Positions 1 to 6,022 of a stretch of 7,737 bases of DNA are shown here, piece after piece. Made by a program: the position numbers and the translations under genes. Source of the stretch: Acidobacteriota bacterium (GTDB lineage: Bacteria > Acidobacteriota > Terriglobia > Versatilivoradales > Versatilivoraceae); assembly GCA_028875135.1 (NCBI GenBank), contig JAPPFQ010000303.1, positions 1 to 7,737 of the forward strand, in the 5' to 3' direction. The notes beneath the pieces are model-generated. The model worked only from the letters and a program-made list of their open reading frames with translations, ran no database searches and was not told the DNA's origin. Each line of letters opens with the position of its first letter. Position 1 is the stretch's first letter.

Positions 1-592
1 GGTTCGGGTAGTTTCCTGCCAGGACCCGGTGGAACACTCCCCGGGAGGTTCGGACGAGGGTGACGGTCACCGGGTCGTAATCCCCTTCCAATCTTCTCTT
101 GAGGGCATCAGCCCGGGACTTTTGGGTGAATGAGCCCACCTGGATGGCCAGGCTCTCGATAACCGCCTCGATTCTCAGGATTTCGAGGTGGACTCTGGCC
201 GTCCCGGGTCCGACCATGTCGATCTCCCGGGCGGCGGCCTGGGACAGGTCGATAATACGGCCCTTGACAAAGGGCCCGCGATCGTTGATGCGGACCTGGG
301 TTTTTTTGCCGTTGTCCAGATTGTGCACGCGAACCACGGTCTGGAAGGGCAAGGTTCGGTGGGCCGCCGTCATGGCCTGCATGTCGTAGACTTCCCCGTT
401 GCTGGTCCTCTGCCCGTGGAAGGGGTCGCCGTACCAGGAGGCAATTCCGAAGATCTCGGAACGCGCCACCTTCAGATCCGGGGACCCGGGAACCGGGACG
501 GTGAGCCGCCTTTTCCCACATCCGGCCAGCAGCAGCAACAGGATCAATCCTGACCACAAGAAACGGCGGCATTGACGGTTGGGCCGGTGCAT
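1..592 (-). CDS. rlpA: RlpA-family septal ring lytic transglycosylase lipoprotein (3' end outside the window)
   Basis: Translating the minus strand from the ATG at 592 gives 197 codons with no stop before the window edge, so the C-terminus is missing. Residues 11-25 form a lipoprotein signal: basic N-terminus, hydrophobic LILLLLLAG and lipobox LLAGC with Cys25 as the lipidated residue. This predicts a membrane-anchored protein of the periplasm, probably on the outer membrane. Residues about 47-140 are the double-psi beta-barrel domain: ASWYG at 51-55, then Glu67, Asp70 and His78 in the GEVYDM...TAAHRTLPF motif, and NDRGPF at 103-108. From about 147 (LAIQVGSF) a SPOR domain begins, which in known RlpA binds denuded septal glycan. 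Known family members cleave such glycan during daughter-cell separation. The usual catalytic-region residues are intact. The start has no clear Shine-Dalgarno. A weak TTGGGA/AAAATC promoter-like pair with 17-nt spacing lies at 646-618. A TTG in frame at about 646 is a less likely start because the ATG gives a canonical signal peptide. Confidence 0.9.
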   Translation of the reverse strand, partial: MHRPNRQCRRFLWSGLILLLLLAGCGKRRLTVPVPGSPDLKVARSEIFGIASWYGDPFHGQRTSNGEVYDMQAMTAAHRTLPFQTVVRVHNLDNGKKTQVRINDRGPFVKGRIIDLSQAAAREIDMVGPGTARVHLEILRIEAVIESLAIQVGSFTQKSRADALKRRLEGDYDPVTVTLVRTSRGVFHRVLAGNYPN

Positions 593-730
593 TGAACGAG
601 AGAAATCAGAGGTGCCTGATTTTGGGCGAAATGTTCGGATTCCCAATGGGTAGACGGAAGAGGAGAACGATGGGCGCGAGCCTGTTGTTCGGGGCACTTC
701 GGGCTATGCTGCGTACGGAGAATTTGCGGG

Positions 731-970
731 TCAAACCCTGGCGTCGTCTGTCGGCCAGCTATAGAGTCGGCCCTGGCGGCGACTGAATTCCAACGGTCGC
801 TCTTCCCTGTCTATCAGTTCCTGAATGAACTCCAGAACCTGTTCCTGGCTCCGTTCGGAAATCTGTTCCAAGCGATTGATAATGGCGTCACGCAACGGCG
901 TATGATGGGCGCCGGCTTTACCGGCATCCTGCTGCGAGCAGGGATGGCTCATTGACTTCGAATTCTCCAT
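731..970 (-). CDS. Small helical protein resembling DUF2281/antitoxin-like proteins
   Basis: This 79-aa ORF starts at an ATG preceded by AAGGAA with 5 nt spacing, the clearest ribosome binding site in the window, which argues that it is real. Residues 1-24 are polar and probably disordered. Residues about 27-57 (RDAIINRLEQISERSQEQVL and on to EFIQELIDREE) form one strongly amphipathic helix. The L-E-x-I-x-E-x-x-Q-E-Q-V-L-E-F-I-x-x-L pattern resembles the short DUF2281 family and VapB-like antitoxins, in which a similar N-terminal helix is followed by a short tail. The tail at 58-79 is charged and ends with SWPTDDARV. No toxin-sized ORF overlaps or abuts it: 138 nt of non-coding DNA separates it from rlpA downstream, and over 400 nt precedes it. 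It may be an orphan regulator or antitoxin relic. The family assignment rests only on pattern similarity and is tentative. Confidence 0.6.
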   Translation of the reverse strand: MENSKSMSHPCSQQDAGKAGAHHTPLRDAIINRLEQISERSQEQVLEFIQELIDREERPLEFSRRQGRLYSWPTDDARV

Positions 971-975
971 GCTGG

Positions 976-981
976 TTCCTT
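976..981 (-). promoter_or_regulatory. Shine-Dalgarno site of the small DUF2281-like gene
   Basis: On the minus strand the sequence reads AAGGAA, then five bases, then ATG. It is a near-ideal ribosome binding site and fixes the start at 970 rather than at the internal ATG for Met7. Confidence 0.7.
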
Positions 982-1037
982 TCCGGAGGGGATGAACCCC
1001 TACTGCTCACTGGCACGCAGGCAGGGATGGGGAGGCT

Positions 1038-1059
1038 TGCCTTCAGCGCCTGAAGGCGC
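1038..1059. repeat. Overlapping alternative inverted repeats
   Basis: Two mutually exclusive stems share bases. GCCTTCA at 1039-1045 pairs with TGAAGGC at 1051-1057 around GCGCC, or GCGCC at 1046-1050 pairs with GGCGC at 1055-1059 around a TGAA loop. The site lies about 70-90 nt upstream of the small gene's start on the minus strand, so it could be in its leader. No regulatory role is shown. Confidence 0.35.
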
Positions 1060-1259
1060 ATTGTTTGGAGGCTTTGAAAACCGGCCTCTCGTCGGCAATG
1101 CTGGCAAAAAACAGCGCCACTATATTCTGAAATCTGCACCAAGGCAATACCAATTTGCCCCTATTTTTTTAGGTCTTTTTCTTGCTGAAACTTGGCCCGG
1201 AATTTGTGGAGTGTTACTCAAGAGTAGTCGATTTAAACAACTGTAAATAAGTAGGTTAT

Positions 1260-1286
1260 TAAAAAATTCTGCAGCTCGCGAGCAGC
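1260..1286 (-). terminator. Possible Rho-independent terminator of the amidohydrolase transcript
   Basis: Read on the minus strand, the palindrome GCTCGCGAGC (1274-1283, extended by flanking GC pairs) is followed after a few bases by TTTTTT at 1266-1261. This lies about 100 nt after the amidohydrolase stop. The stem is short and its centre must open to form a loop, so it is a weak candidate. Confidence 0.3.
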
Positions 1287-1329
1287 CAATGCTCCTTTTT
1301 CGAATCACCATGCCAATCCAAGAGCGTCG

Positions 1330-1350
1330 CCTCGCGGCGCGCGCCCGAGG
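1330..1350 (-). terminator. Strong GC-rich hairpin in the 3' tail of the amidohydrolase gene
   Basis: CCTCG at 1330-1334 pairs with CGAGG at 1346-1350, and GGC at 1336-1338 pairs with GCC at 1343-1345. The loop is GCGC and one C (1335) is bulged. It begins 34 nt after the amidohydrolase stop on the minus strand. No U-tract follows, so it is more likely an RNA-stabilising 3' structure or a Rho-assisted terminator than a classical intrinsic terminator. Confidence 0.4.
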
Positions 1351-1383
1351 GAACTCGGTGGCCGCTTTCCTCCAGAGCTGCTC

Positions 1384-2799
1384 TCATGCCGGATCGGCCG
1401 ACCTCATTTTCTGCAGAATCTTTCCAATCCGCTTCTTCAGATCGACCTCGTCCAGGGTTGCCAGGGATCCCTTCTCAAACAATACCTCTCCCCCCACCAT
1501 GGTGAGGATCACATCCGAAGCTCTGGCGGAATGGACGATGGCGGTCACGGGAGAAAACACCGGAATGGTGTGCATTCCTGTCAGATCCACCGCAATCAGA
1601 TCGGCCTGCTTGCCGCTCTCCAGCGACCCGATCGAGCCGGACAAACCCAGGGCCTCGGCTCCTCCCAGCGTTGCAAGGCGTAGCGCCTGCTCGGCCGCGA
1701 AGCCCTCCCCGGGGCTGCCGGCGTCCAATGGCCCCTCCCTGCGGATAGTCCAGGAGGGGCTGAACAGACTGAAGCGCATCTCCTCGAACAGATCCATGCT
1801 GTTGTTGCTGGCCACGCTGTCGCTGCCCAGGCCCAATGGGATTCCGGCCTGGAAAACCTGTTGCAGGTCCATCCAGCCGTGGCCCAATTTCCAGTTGGAC
1901 TTGGGACAGTGGGCCACCGAGACTCCACATTGTTTCAGGACACGCAGGTCCGAGGGCTGCAGCCGGACGCAGTGCACCAGCAGGGTCCCGGGCGCCAGTA
2001 TCTCCAGACGGTGAAGGTACTGAACCGGAGTGCACCCCGGAGCCGACCATTGGATGCCCCTTGAGCGCAGGGCTTCCGCCATCGGTCCCCTGCCTTCTTC
2101 TATCAGGAGGCTCTCTTCCTCGGACTCGGCCACGTGAATGCACACCGGCAAGCCTCTGGAGGCCGCCCACTGTCGGACCTTTTGAAACAGAGTGCCGCTC
2201 ACGCTGTAGGGAGCATGGGGGGACACTCCCAGATTGACCCTGTTGGAACGGCCTCCGGTACAGCCATTGCGCCGGGCGGACGCGGAACCGATCCGATCCT
2301 CCAGCTTCGCCAATTTCGCCTCCAGCTCCGCCAGCCGCTCCCCGGCTTCCTCCGGCCTGGGAGAAAAGATCTCCTGATAGAGGACGCCGCGCAAGCCGCT
2401 GACAGCGAGGGCATCCAGGCTGGCGCCCAAATCCATGGCATCTCCCAGGGTGGTGACGCCGGACCGGATGGCTTCGCAGGCTCCCGCCAGAGCCGAGACT
2501 CTGAGATCCTCTGGGGTAAGCAACTCGTACTTGGTCCGTGTGAGATGCCGGATCCAGTCCCAGAAGCGCAGGTTCTCCAGGTAGCCGCGGAGGAGCGTCA
2601 GCTCCAGGTGGGAGTGGACGTTGACCAGGCCGGGCAGCAGGGCCGCGCCCCTGAAGTCACGCGCTTCCCGGTCGGGGTAGCGCCGCAGGATCTCGGCAGT
2701 CGGTCCGACGTCCTGGATCCGCCCGCCATTCAGAGCCACCGCTCCTTCAGAGATGGGAGGTGAGCTGTCCGGGATCACCCAACTGGCGTAGAGAATCAT
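1384..2799 (-). CDS. Metal-dependent amidohydrolase/deaminase, ATZ/TRZ (COG0402) type
   Basis: This 471-aa protein belongs to the amidohydrolase superfamily of cytosolic (beta/alpha)8 hydrolases that deaminate or hydrolyse heterocycles. Visible active-site elements, in order: the HSHLE metal motif (His62, His64), SPHAPYS at 193-199, HVAESEE with His222 and Glu225, LVHC with His276, AHCPKSNWKLG at 296-306 and GLGSDS with Asp327. The N- and C-terminal beta segments (about 1-55 and 395-445, including GKQADLIAVD) form the usual small sandwich domain. This is the signature of S-adenosylhomocysteine/guanine/chlorohydrolase-like members. The aminodeoxyfutalosine deaminases of menaquinone synthesis also belong here, so that role is possible but unproven. 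Residues about 149-187 are a charged, coiled-coil-like insertion after strand 4. The start codon overlaps the GNAT stop by ATGA with no Shine-Dalgarno, so translation is probably coupled. All catalytic residues are present and the length is normal. The substrate is unknown. Confidence 0.9.
   Translation of the reverse strand: MILYASWVIPDSSPPISEGAVALNGGRIQDVGPTAEILRRYPDREARDFRGAALLPGLVNVHSHLELTLLRGYLENLRFWDWIRHLTRTKYELLTPEDLRVSALAGACEAIRSGVTTLGDAMDLGASLDALAVSGLRGVLYQEIFSPRPEEAGERLAELEAKLAKLEDRIGSASARRNGCTGGRSNRVNLGVSPHAPYSVSGTLFQKVRQWAASRGLPVCIHVAESEEESLLIEEGRGPMAEALRSRGIQWSAPGCTPVQYLHRLEILAPGTLLVHCVRLQPSDLRVLKQCGVSVAHCPKSNWKLGHGWMDLQQVFQAGIPLGLGSDSVASNNSMDLFEEMRFSLFSPSWTIRREGPLDAGSPGEGFAAEQALRLATLGGAEALGLSGSIGSLESGKQADLIAVDLTGMHTIPVFSPVTAIVHSARASDVILTMVGGEVLFEKGSLATLDEVDLKKRIGKILQKMRSADPA
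2796..2799 (-). promoter_or_regulatory. ATGA stop-start overlap between GNAT and amidohydrolase
   Basis: The TGA stop of the GNAT gene and the ATG of the amidohydrolase share bases. No Shine-Dalgarno precedes the ATG, which suggests re-initiation by terminating ribosomes and near-equal expression of both proteins. Confidence 0.75.
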
Positions 2800-3572
2800 G
2801 AGGTCAGCACTTGCGGTTGGAATGGGACCAGGCGATAGCTGACTTCGCCGGGCGGAGAGGCGGATTCAAAGCCGGCGATGCAATAGCCCTTTCCAAGCAG
2901 GTCGGTGACCCGACGTTTGAAATCCCGCTGGATGGCCGCCGCCCGGGCAGGATCCCGGACCCGGATATCAGCGATGTCGGCCGGAAGATGGACTGCCGAA
3001 GATGTCGCCGGAAGTGGGGCCTCCGGCCCGTGCGCGCCGCTTTCGACCCGGAAGCGCACCCGTTGACTGACGAGGTGCCATTCGGCCACCAGGCGATCGG
3101 TGGGCAGGCGGCCGTGAAGGGAGCTGGTGCTGGGGCCGTAGGCGTCGGCAACGTATCGCCGGCACAAGGTCCCCAAGCCTTCCAGATTAAAGTGAGCATT
3201 GTGAATTTCAAGGGGATCGAAGGTCCACTCGATGCGTTGAATTCCCCGGCGGATGGCCTCGGTCCTCTGGGCCAGCTTGAGCGCCCTGCCGATGCCCCTC
3301 CGGCGAAAGTCCCGCAGCACGCCCAGCATCTGCGAATGCAGGTATACCCTTCCCTCCCGGAAGCCGGGGAATGCGTTGATGAATCCGATCACCCGGCCGT
3401 CGCGATCCAACGCTCCCAGGACCAGGCCGCCGATCTTGTTGAGGAGCAGGAGCGTTCTCAGGGGCAGCAGGTCTTCATCCTTCCAGCCCCAGGTCTCGCG
3501 CTGGATCTCGACGCATTGACGCAGGTCCTCCAGAGAAGTCAGCTCTTCGATTCGAATCTCGCGGTCCGGCAT
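2796..3572 (-). CDS. GNAT-superfamily acyltransferase, COG3375 type
   Basis: The protein has 258 aa. Residues about 5-145 have the GNAT fold: strand RIEELTSLEDL, a long helix, VIGFINAFPG at 61-70, then LHSQMLGVLRDFRRRGIGRALK at about 78-99. The R-R-G-I-G core (92-95) is the acyl-CoA pyrophosphate-binding loop. WTFDPLE..NAHFNLEGLG at 116-134 and the downstream GRLPTDRLVAEW (154-165) are the hallmark of the COG3375 group rather than of small GNATs. The C-terminal 90 residues form an extra domain typical of that group. In some bacteria GNATs near N-acylamino acid racemases have been shown to succinylate D-amino acids, so an N-acyl amino acid role is conceivable here. No racemase is visible in this window. 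The gene sits 46 nt after the CPBP protease and is joined to the amidohydrolase by an ATGA overlap, indicating an operon. No strong Shine-Dalgarno precedes the ATG. Confidence 0.85.
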   Translation of the reverse strand: MPDREIRIEELTSLEDLRQCVEIQRETWGWKDEDLLPLRTLLLLNKIGGLVLGALDRDGRVIGFINAFPGFREGRVYLHSQMLGVLRDFRRRGIGRALKLAQRTEAIRRGIQRIEWTFDPLEIHNAHFNLEGLGTLCRRYVADAYGPSTSSLHGRLPTDRLVAEWHLVSQRVRFRVESGAHGPEAPLPATSSAVHLPADIADIRVRDPARAAAIQRDFKRRVTDLLGKGYCIAGFESASPPGEVSYRLVPFQPQVLTS

Positions 3573-3618
3573 GAGTCGTTAGTGGTGGACAGGAAGATCC
3601 CCTGAGGAGACCCGGGCG

Positions 3619-4398
3619 TCAATCGCCCACGTAGGTGAGATTGAAAAAAATGAAGTCGGCCACAAAGTGGGAGAGCAGGGCGGATTCGAATCCCGCTCTC
3701 CAGAAGATGCCCCCGAACAATACCCCCGCCAGAAAGGCAGTGGTGAAGCCGAAACTGCCGTGAATCAGGCCGAACAGCCAGGCGGAAAGAAGAATTGCGC
3801 CCAGGACCGCCAGCCAACCCAGGCGGGTCCAACCCCGGTCCCTCAGGGGCTGTAGCATCCGGGTCAGGATATAGTAGAAGGCAGCCAACAGGAAGAAGCG
3901 AAACACCACTTCCTCCGTTACCGCAGCCCGAAGCGACAGCACAAAGCTGTCATAGAAACTGTCCATCTCCCTCAAGTAGAGCGGGATCCTTGGACTGAAG
4001 CGAAGATGAGCGAACATGCGGTAAAAGGAAAGGCCGATGGCCGCTCCCGGAACTACCCCGAAAATCATCAGTTGCCGGCTCTTGCCGAGCCAGGCCGAGG
4101 GACGGTTGGCCAGGAAGGGTTCCAGGCCGGTTTTCAGAGCGAAGACCGCTCCCAGAAAAGCACAGGGAGCGTAAAGACTGAACAATCTCACGAATTCCCA
4201 CCAGGGCCACTCCTGGCTCTTTTGGAGGTTCAGGTCCGAAAGGCACTGGCTAAAGCTGGCCAGCAGACCCAGGATAGCCGCGTAGCGGGCCGCCGTGCGC
4301 CAGTCGATTCCCTGAAAAAACCAGGGCGTGTGTCCGGCGAGGGTCGAGGGCGGCCTGGTAGCTGTCGTCGCGGGTTCTGATGTTGGATCCGGATTCAA
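3619..4398 (-). CDS. CPBP-family intramembrane glutamic endopeptidase (CAAX-protease/Abi-like)
   Basis: This 259-aa multipass membrane protein has hydrophobic segments at about 36-52, 71-90, 109-128, 150-178, 194-213, 219-234 and 240-254. The family's catalytic motifs are intact: EEVVFR at 162-167 (Glu162, Glu163, Arg167), FGLIH at 209-213 (His213), and HFVAD at 244-248 (His244, Asp248, where many members have Asn). Known relatives are Rce1-like proteases and proteins involved in bacteriocin maturation or immunity; the substrate here is unknown. The first possible start is a TTG at 4398, because an in-frame TGA lies just upstream and there is no ATG before Met111. The 30-residue polar N-terminus is cytosolic by the positive-inside pattern or unstructured. 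A GAGAG element and a 9-bp hairpin precede the start. It lies 105 nt after the oxidoreductase and 46 nt before the GNAT gene, consistent with co-transcription. Confidence 0.88.
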   Translation of the reverse strand: MNPDPTSEPATTATRPPSTLAGHTPWFFQGIDWRTAARYAAILGLLASFSQCLSDLNLQKSQEWPWWEFVRLFSLYAPCAFLGAVFALKTGLEPFLANRPSAWLGKSRQLMIFGVVPGAAIGLSFYRMFAHLRFSPRIPLYLREMDSFYDSFVLSLRAAVTEEVVFRFFLLAAFYYILTRMLQPLRDRGWTRLGWLAVLGAILLSAWLFGLIHGSFGFTTAFLAGVLFGGIFWRAGFESALLSHFVADFIFFNLTYVGD

Positions 4399-4412
4399 CG
4401 GATTTCACTCTC

Positions 4413-4434
4413 TTGGGCTGGGCCGCCAACCCAA
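4413..4434 (-). promoter_or_regulatory. Hairpin in the leader of the CPBP protease gene
   Basis: In minus-strand RNA, UUGGGUUGG pairs with CCAGCCCAA around a CGGC loop, giving nine base pairs with one G-U. It ends 14 nt before the TTG start, directly ahead of the purine-rich GAGAG element. No U-tract follows. It could modulate translation or processing between the oxidoreductase and protease messages; this is inferred from position alone. Confidence 0.4.
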
Positions 4435-4503
4435 CGCCGTCAATTTCGATGACCCGGGTGGCGGGACACGGTTCCAGTCACCGGGGCGCTCGGTCACGGC
4501 GGA

Positions 4504-5682
4504 TCAACCCAGGGGGACCTCGACCTCCTGACCGCGTCTTTCGGCCGAGAGGTAGGAGGCGTACATCACGGCCAGGGTGTCTTCAGCCAGCTCCCCGCCG
4601 GATTGCGGTTCGCGCCCGGTGAAGACGCACTCCATGAAGTCCTGCAACTCCTGGGGATAGCCGCTCATCCAGTCCTCGTCCGGCGCCGGGTGGCTCCAAC
4701 CCTGCTTGGTCCCTATTTTCTCCACGATATAGACATCCCGCAGTTGGTCTTCCCGCGGATTGTAGGTGGTCACGGAGTCGGTGGGATTGATGTTGCAGCG
4801 GGTGCGGTGGTTGTTGGCCATCACTTCCAACCAGTTGTGCACCCCTCCCATGACGATCTCGCTGGAGAAGATGTCGGCCACCATGCCGTCCTCGAAGACG
4901 ACATGCATCTGTCCGTAGTCCTCGACATCCTGGTAATCGGTCCGTAGCAGACCTGCATCCCGATAGGTGTCCAGGCGGGTGATCTCGTGGACCCGGGCGC
5001 TGACCGAGCGTGGGCGCAACGGACGGCCCAGCCTGGCCAGACCCTCCTCCCGCTTCAGATACAGCGCCGCCGTCAGCGGGTGGCACCCCTTGCCCACAAT
5101 GGAGCCCCCACCCGCCCGGGACCAGTGCCCGTAGGCTTCGGAGTGCGATCCGCTGTGGGACTCCTCCCCCATCATCCACAGGATCTGGCCCTTGCTCGAC
5201 CGCAGAATCTCCCGCTCTTTTTGAATGGATGGCGCGTAGACCCAGTTCTCGGCATACATGAGCTTGCGCCCTGATCGGGAGGCTGCCTCCCGCATCCGCC
5301 TTGAGCTTGCCAGGGCCTCCTGCATCATCGTTTCCTTGGGAAAGCCGCGAGCGTCGAAGTGCGCTTGTCCGGCACCGAAGAAACCGGTGAGCGGCTTTTC
5401 CACGATGACGTCCTTGTTGGATTGGAAGGCCTTGACGGCTACGGCTTCGTGGACATAGGCAGGCGCGCAGATATCCACGACATCGACAGCATTCAACAGG
5501 CTCGTCAGGGAGTCGAAGGCTTTGAGCCCGTGGGCGCCGGCAAAAGCCTCAGCGCTCTTTCGGGACCGGGACACGACCCCGACCACCTCCATGGGGACCC
5601 CGAACACCTGCCGGTAGCAGGCCAGGTGAAAACGGGCGGCGAACCGAGCGCCTACGATGCCGACTCGAATTTGGGAATGCAT
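4504..5682 (-). CDS. Gfo/Idh/MocA-family NAD(P)-dependent oxidoreductase
   Basis: This 392-aa cytosolic enzyme starts at an ATG. Residues 6-19 carry the Rossmann dinucleotide-binding loop (VGIVGARFAARFH), followed by the VVDICAPAYVHE strand-helix (68-79) and the family's VIVEKPL motif (92-98; Lys96). The second half is the alpha/beta substrate domain. GGGSIVGKGCHPL at 191-203 supplies His201, the probable general acid/base. VEDYGQMHVVFEDGMVADI (253-271) is the open-faced sheet region. Family members oxidise or reduce sugars, inositols or other polyols. About 22 extra residues at 101-122 (FFGAGQAHFDARGFPKETMM), just after the EKP motif, are longer than in the compact members and may line the active site. 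The substrate cannot be assigned. Upstream lies a 452-nt non-coding stretch with repeats, so this is probably the first gene of the protease/GNAT/amidohydrolase cluster. No Shine-Dalgarno is evident. Confidence 0.9.
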   Translation of the reverse strand: MHSQIRVGIVGARFAARFHLACYRQVFGVPMEVVGVVSRSRKSAEAFAGAHGLKAFDSLTSLLNAVDVVDICAPAYVHEAVAVKAFQSNKDVIVEKPLTGFFGAGQAHFDARGFPKETMMQEALASSRRMREAASRSGRKLMYAENWVYAPSIQKEREILRSSKGQILWMMGEESHSGSHSEAYGHWSRAGGGSIVGKGCHPLTAALYLKREEGLARLGRPLRPRSVSARVHEITRLDTYRDAGLLRTDYQDVEDYGQMHVVFEDGMVADIFSSEIVMGGVHNWLEVMANNHRTRCNINPTDSVTTYNPREDQLRDVYIVEKIGTKQGWSHPAPDEDWMSGYPQELQDFMECVFTGREPQSGGELAEDTLAVMYASYLSAERRGQEVEVPLG

Positions 5683-5751
5683 GGGTTACTGACTGCCACC
5701 GGCAGGGGGCGTCCTGGCAAGTAATGCCGCCGCCTCCCCACGACGGGGCAG

Positions 5752-5757
5752 ATCATA
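5752..5757 (-). promoter_or_regulatory. Possible -10 element for the oxidoreductase gene cluster
   Basis: The minus strand reads TATGAT, five of six matches to the sigma-70 -10 consensus, 70 nt before the oxidoreductase ATG. No good -35 sits at 16-18 nt; only weakly matching bases around ATGAAG lie upstream. The resulting leader would include a CCCC/GGGG hairpin at about 5736-5748. Confidence 0.25.
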
Positions 5758-5793
5758 CGAGGGTGAAACAACAAATCTTCATGGCCTGATTTT

Positions 5794-5822
5794 TTAACAT
5801 GGATGCACAGGATGCACAGGAT
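5794..5822 (-). repeat. Inverted partial copy of the intergenic repeat
   Basis: The reverse complement of this 29-nt stretch matches 5924-5952 at 27 of 29 positions. It carries GGATGCACA twice in tandem. Together with the copy at 5921 it forms long complementary arms around a 101-nt spacer. Confidence 0.8.
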
Positions 5823-5920
5823 AATTCAGTATGGGAGGGTGCTGCACGAGAGGCTGACCCCGGCGATGCTCGTGTGCGGATTTACGGATGTCCAGGACTG
5901 CAAGGTCACTGTTTCCAGAA

Positions 5921-5992
5921 AAAATCCTGTGCATCCTGTCCATCCATGTCAATAAACCCTCTACTCATGCTTGACTTTGAACCGGTTTCCAA
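5921..5992 (+). repeat. Direct repeat copy A (72 nt)
   Basis: It starts AAAATCCTGTGCATCCTGT and ends GACTTTGAACCGGTTTCCAA. Its first part shows 9-nt periodicity (ATCCTGTGC, ATCCTGTCC, ATCCATGTC). It aligns without gaps to 6023-6094 with 59 of 72 identical positions by my count. The 3' end contains the 8-bp palindrome AACCGGTT. Confidence 0.85.
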
Positions 5993-6022
5993 TTACCCGG
6001 AGCAGGAGCTTGTCAGATAAGC

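Larger units (their letters stand above)
971..1383. other. Non-coding interval with hairpins and an AT-rich patch
   Basis: The interval lies between the amidohydrolase stop and the small gene. It contains a strong GC-rich hairpin at 1330-1350, a second hairpin with a T-tract at 1261-1286, an AT-rich patch at about 1160-1270 and overlapping inverted repeats at 1038-1059. Open frames crossing it (for example a plus-strand frame at 992-1246 and a minus-strand frame at 1120-1311) have no domain-like composition or ribosome binding site. The AT-rich patch is the likeliest place for a promoter for the small gene, but I see no convincing -35/-10 pair. Confidence 0.5.

Noticed and set aside
108..572. 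Minus-strand 154-aa open frame in the rlpA region
   Set aside because: It is an out-of-frame shadow; the frame from 592 has the lipobox, DPBB and SPOR features, while this one is Arg/Gly/Pro-rich without domains.
992..1246. Plus-strand 84-aa open frame in the spacer
   Set aside because: No ribosome binding site, no domain, and it runs through AT-rich and hairpin DNA.
1289..2014. Plus-strand 241-aa open frame
   Set aside because: It lies antisense to the amidohydrolase and has no recognisable motif; the GC-rich composition keeps antisense frames open.
2811..3605. Plus-strand 264-aa open frame
   Set aside because: Antisense to the GNAT gene, whose motifs are clear; Ala/Gln/Gly/Pro-rich shadow.
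3619..4398. Phage-abortive-infection system
   Set aside because: CPBP proteins are sometimes labelled Abi, but no defence partners or mobile context are present; the neighbours look metabolic.
5799..6020. Plus-strand 73-aa open frame in the repeat interval
   Set aside because: It is built from repeat sequence (starts MDAQDAQD) and would be an accident of the 9-nt period.
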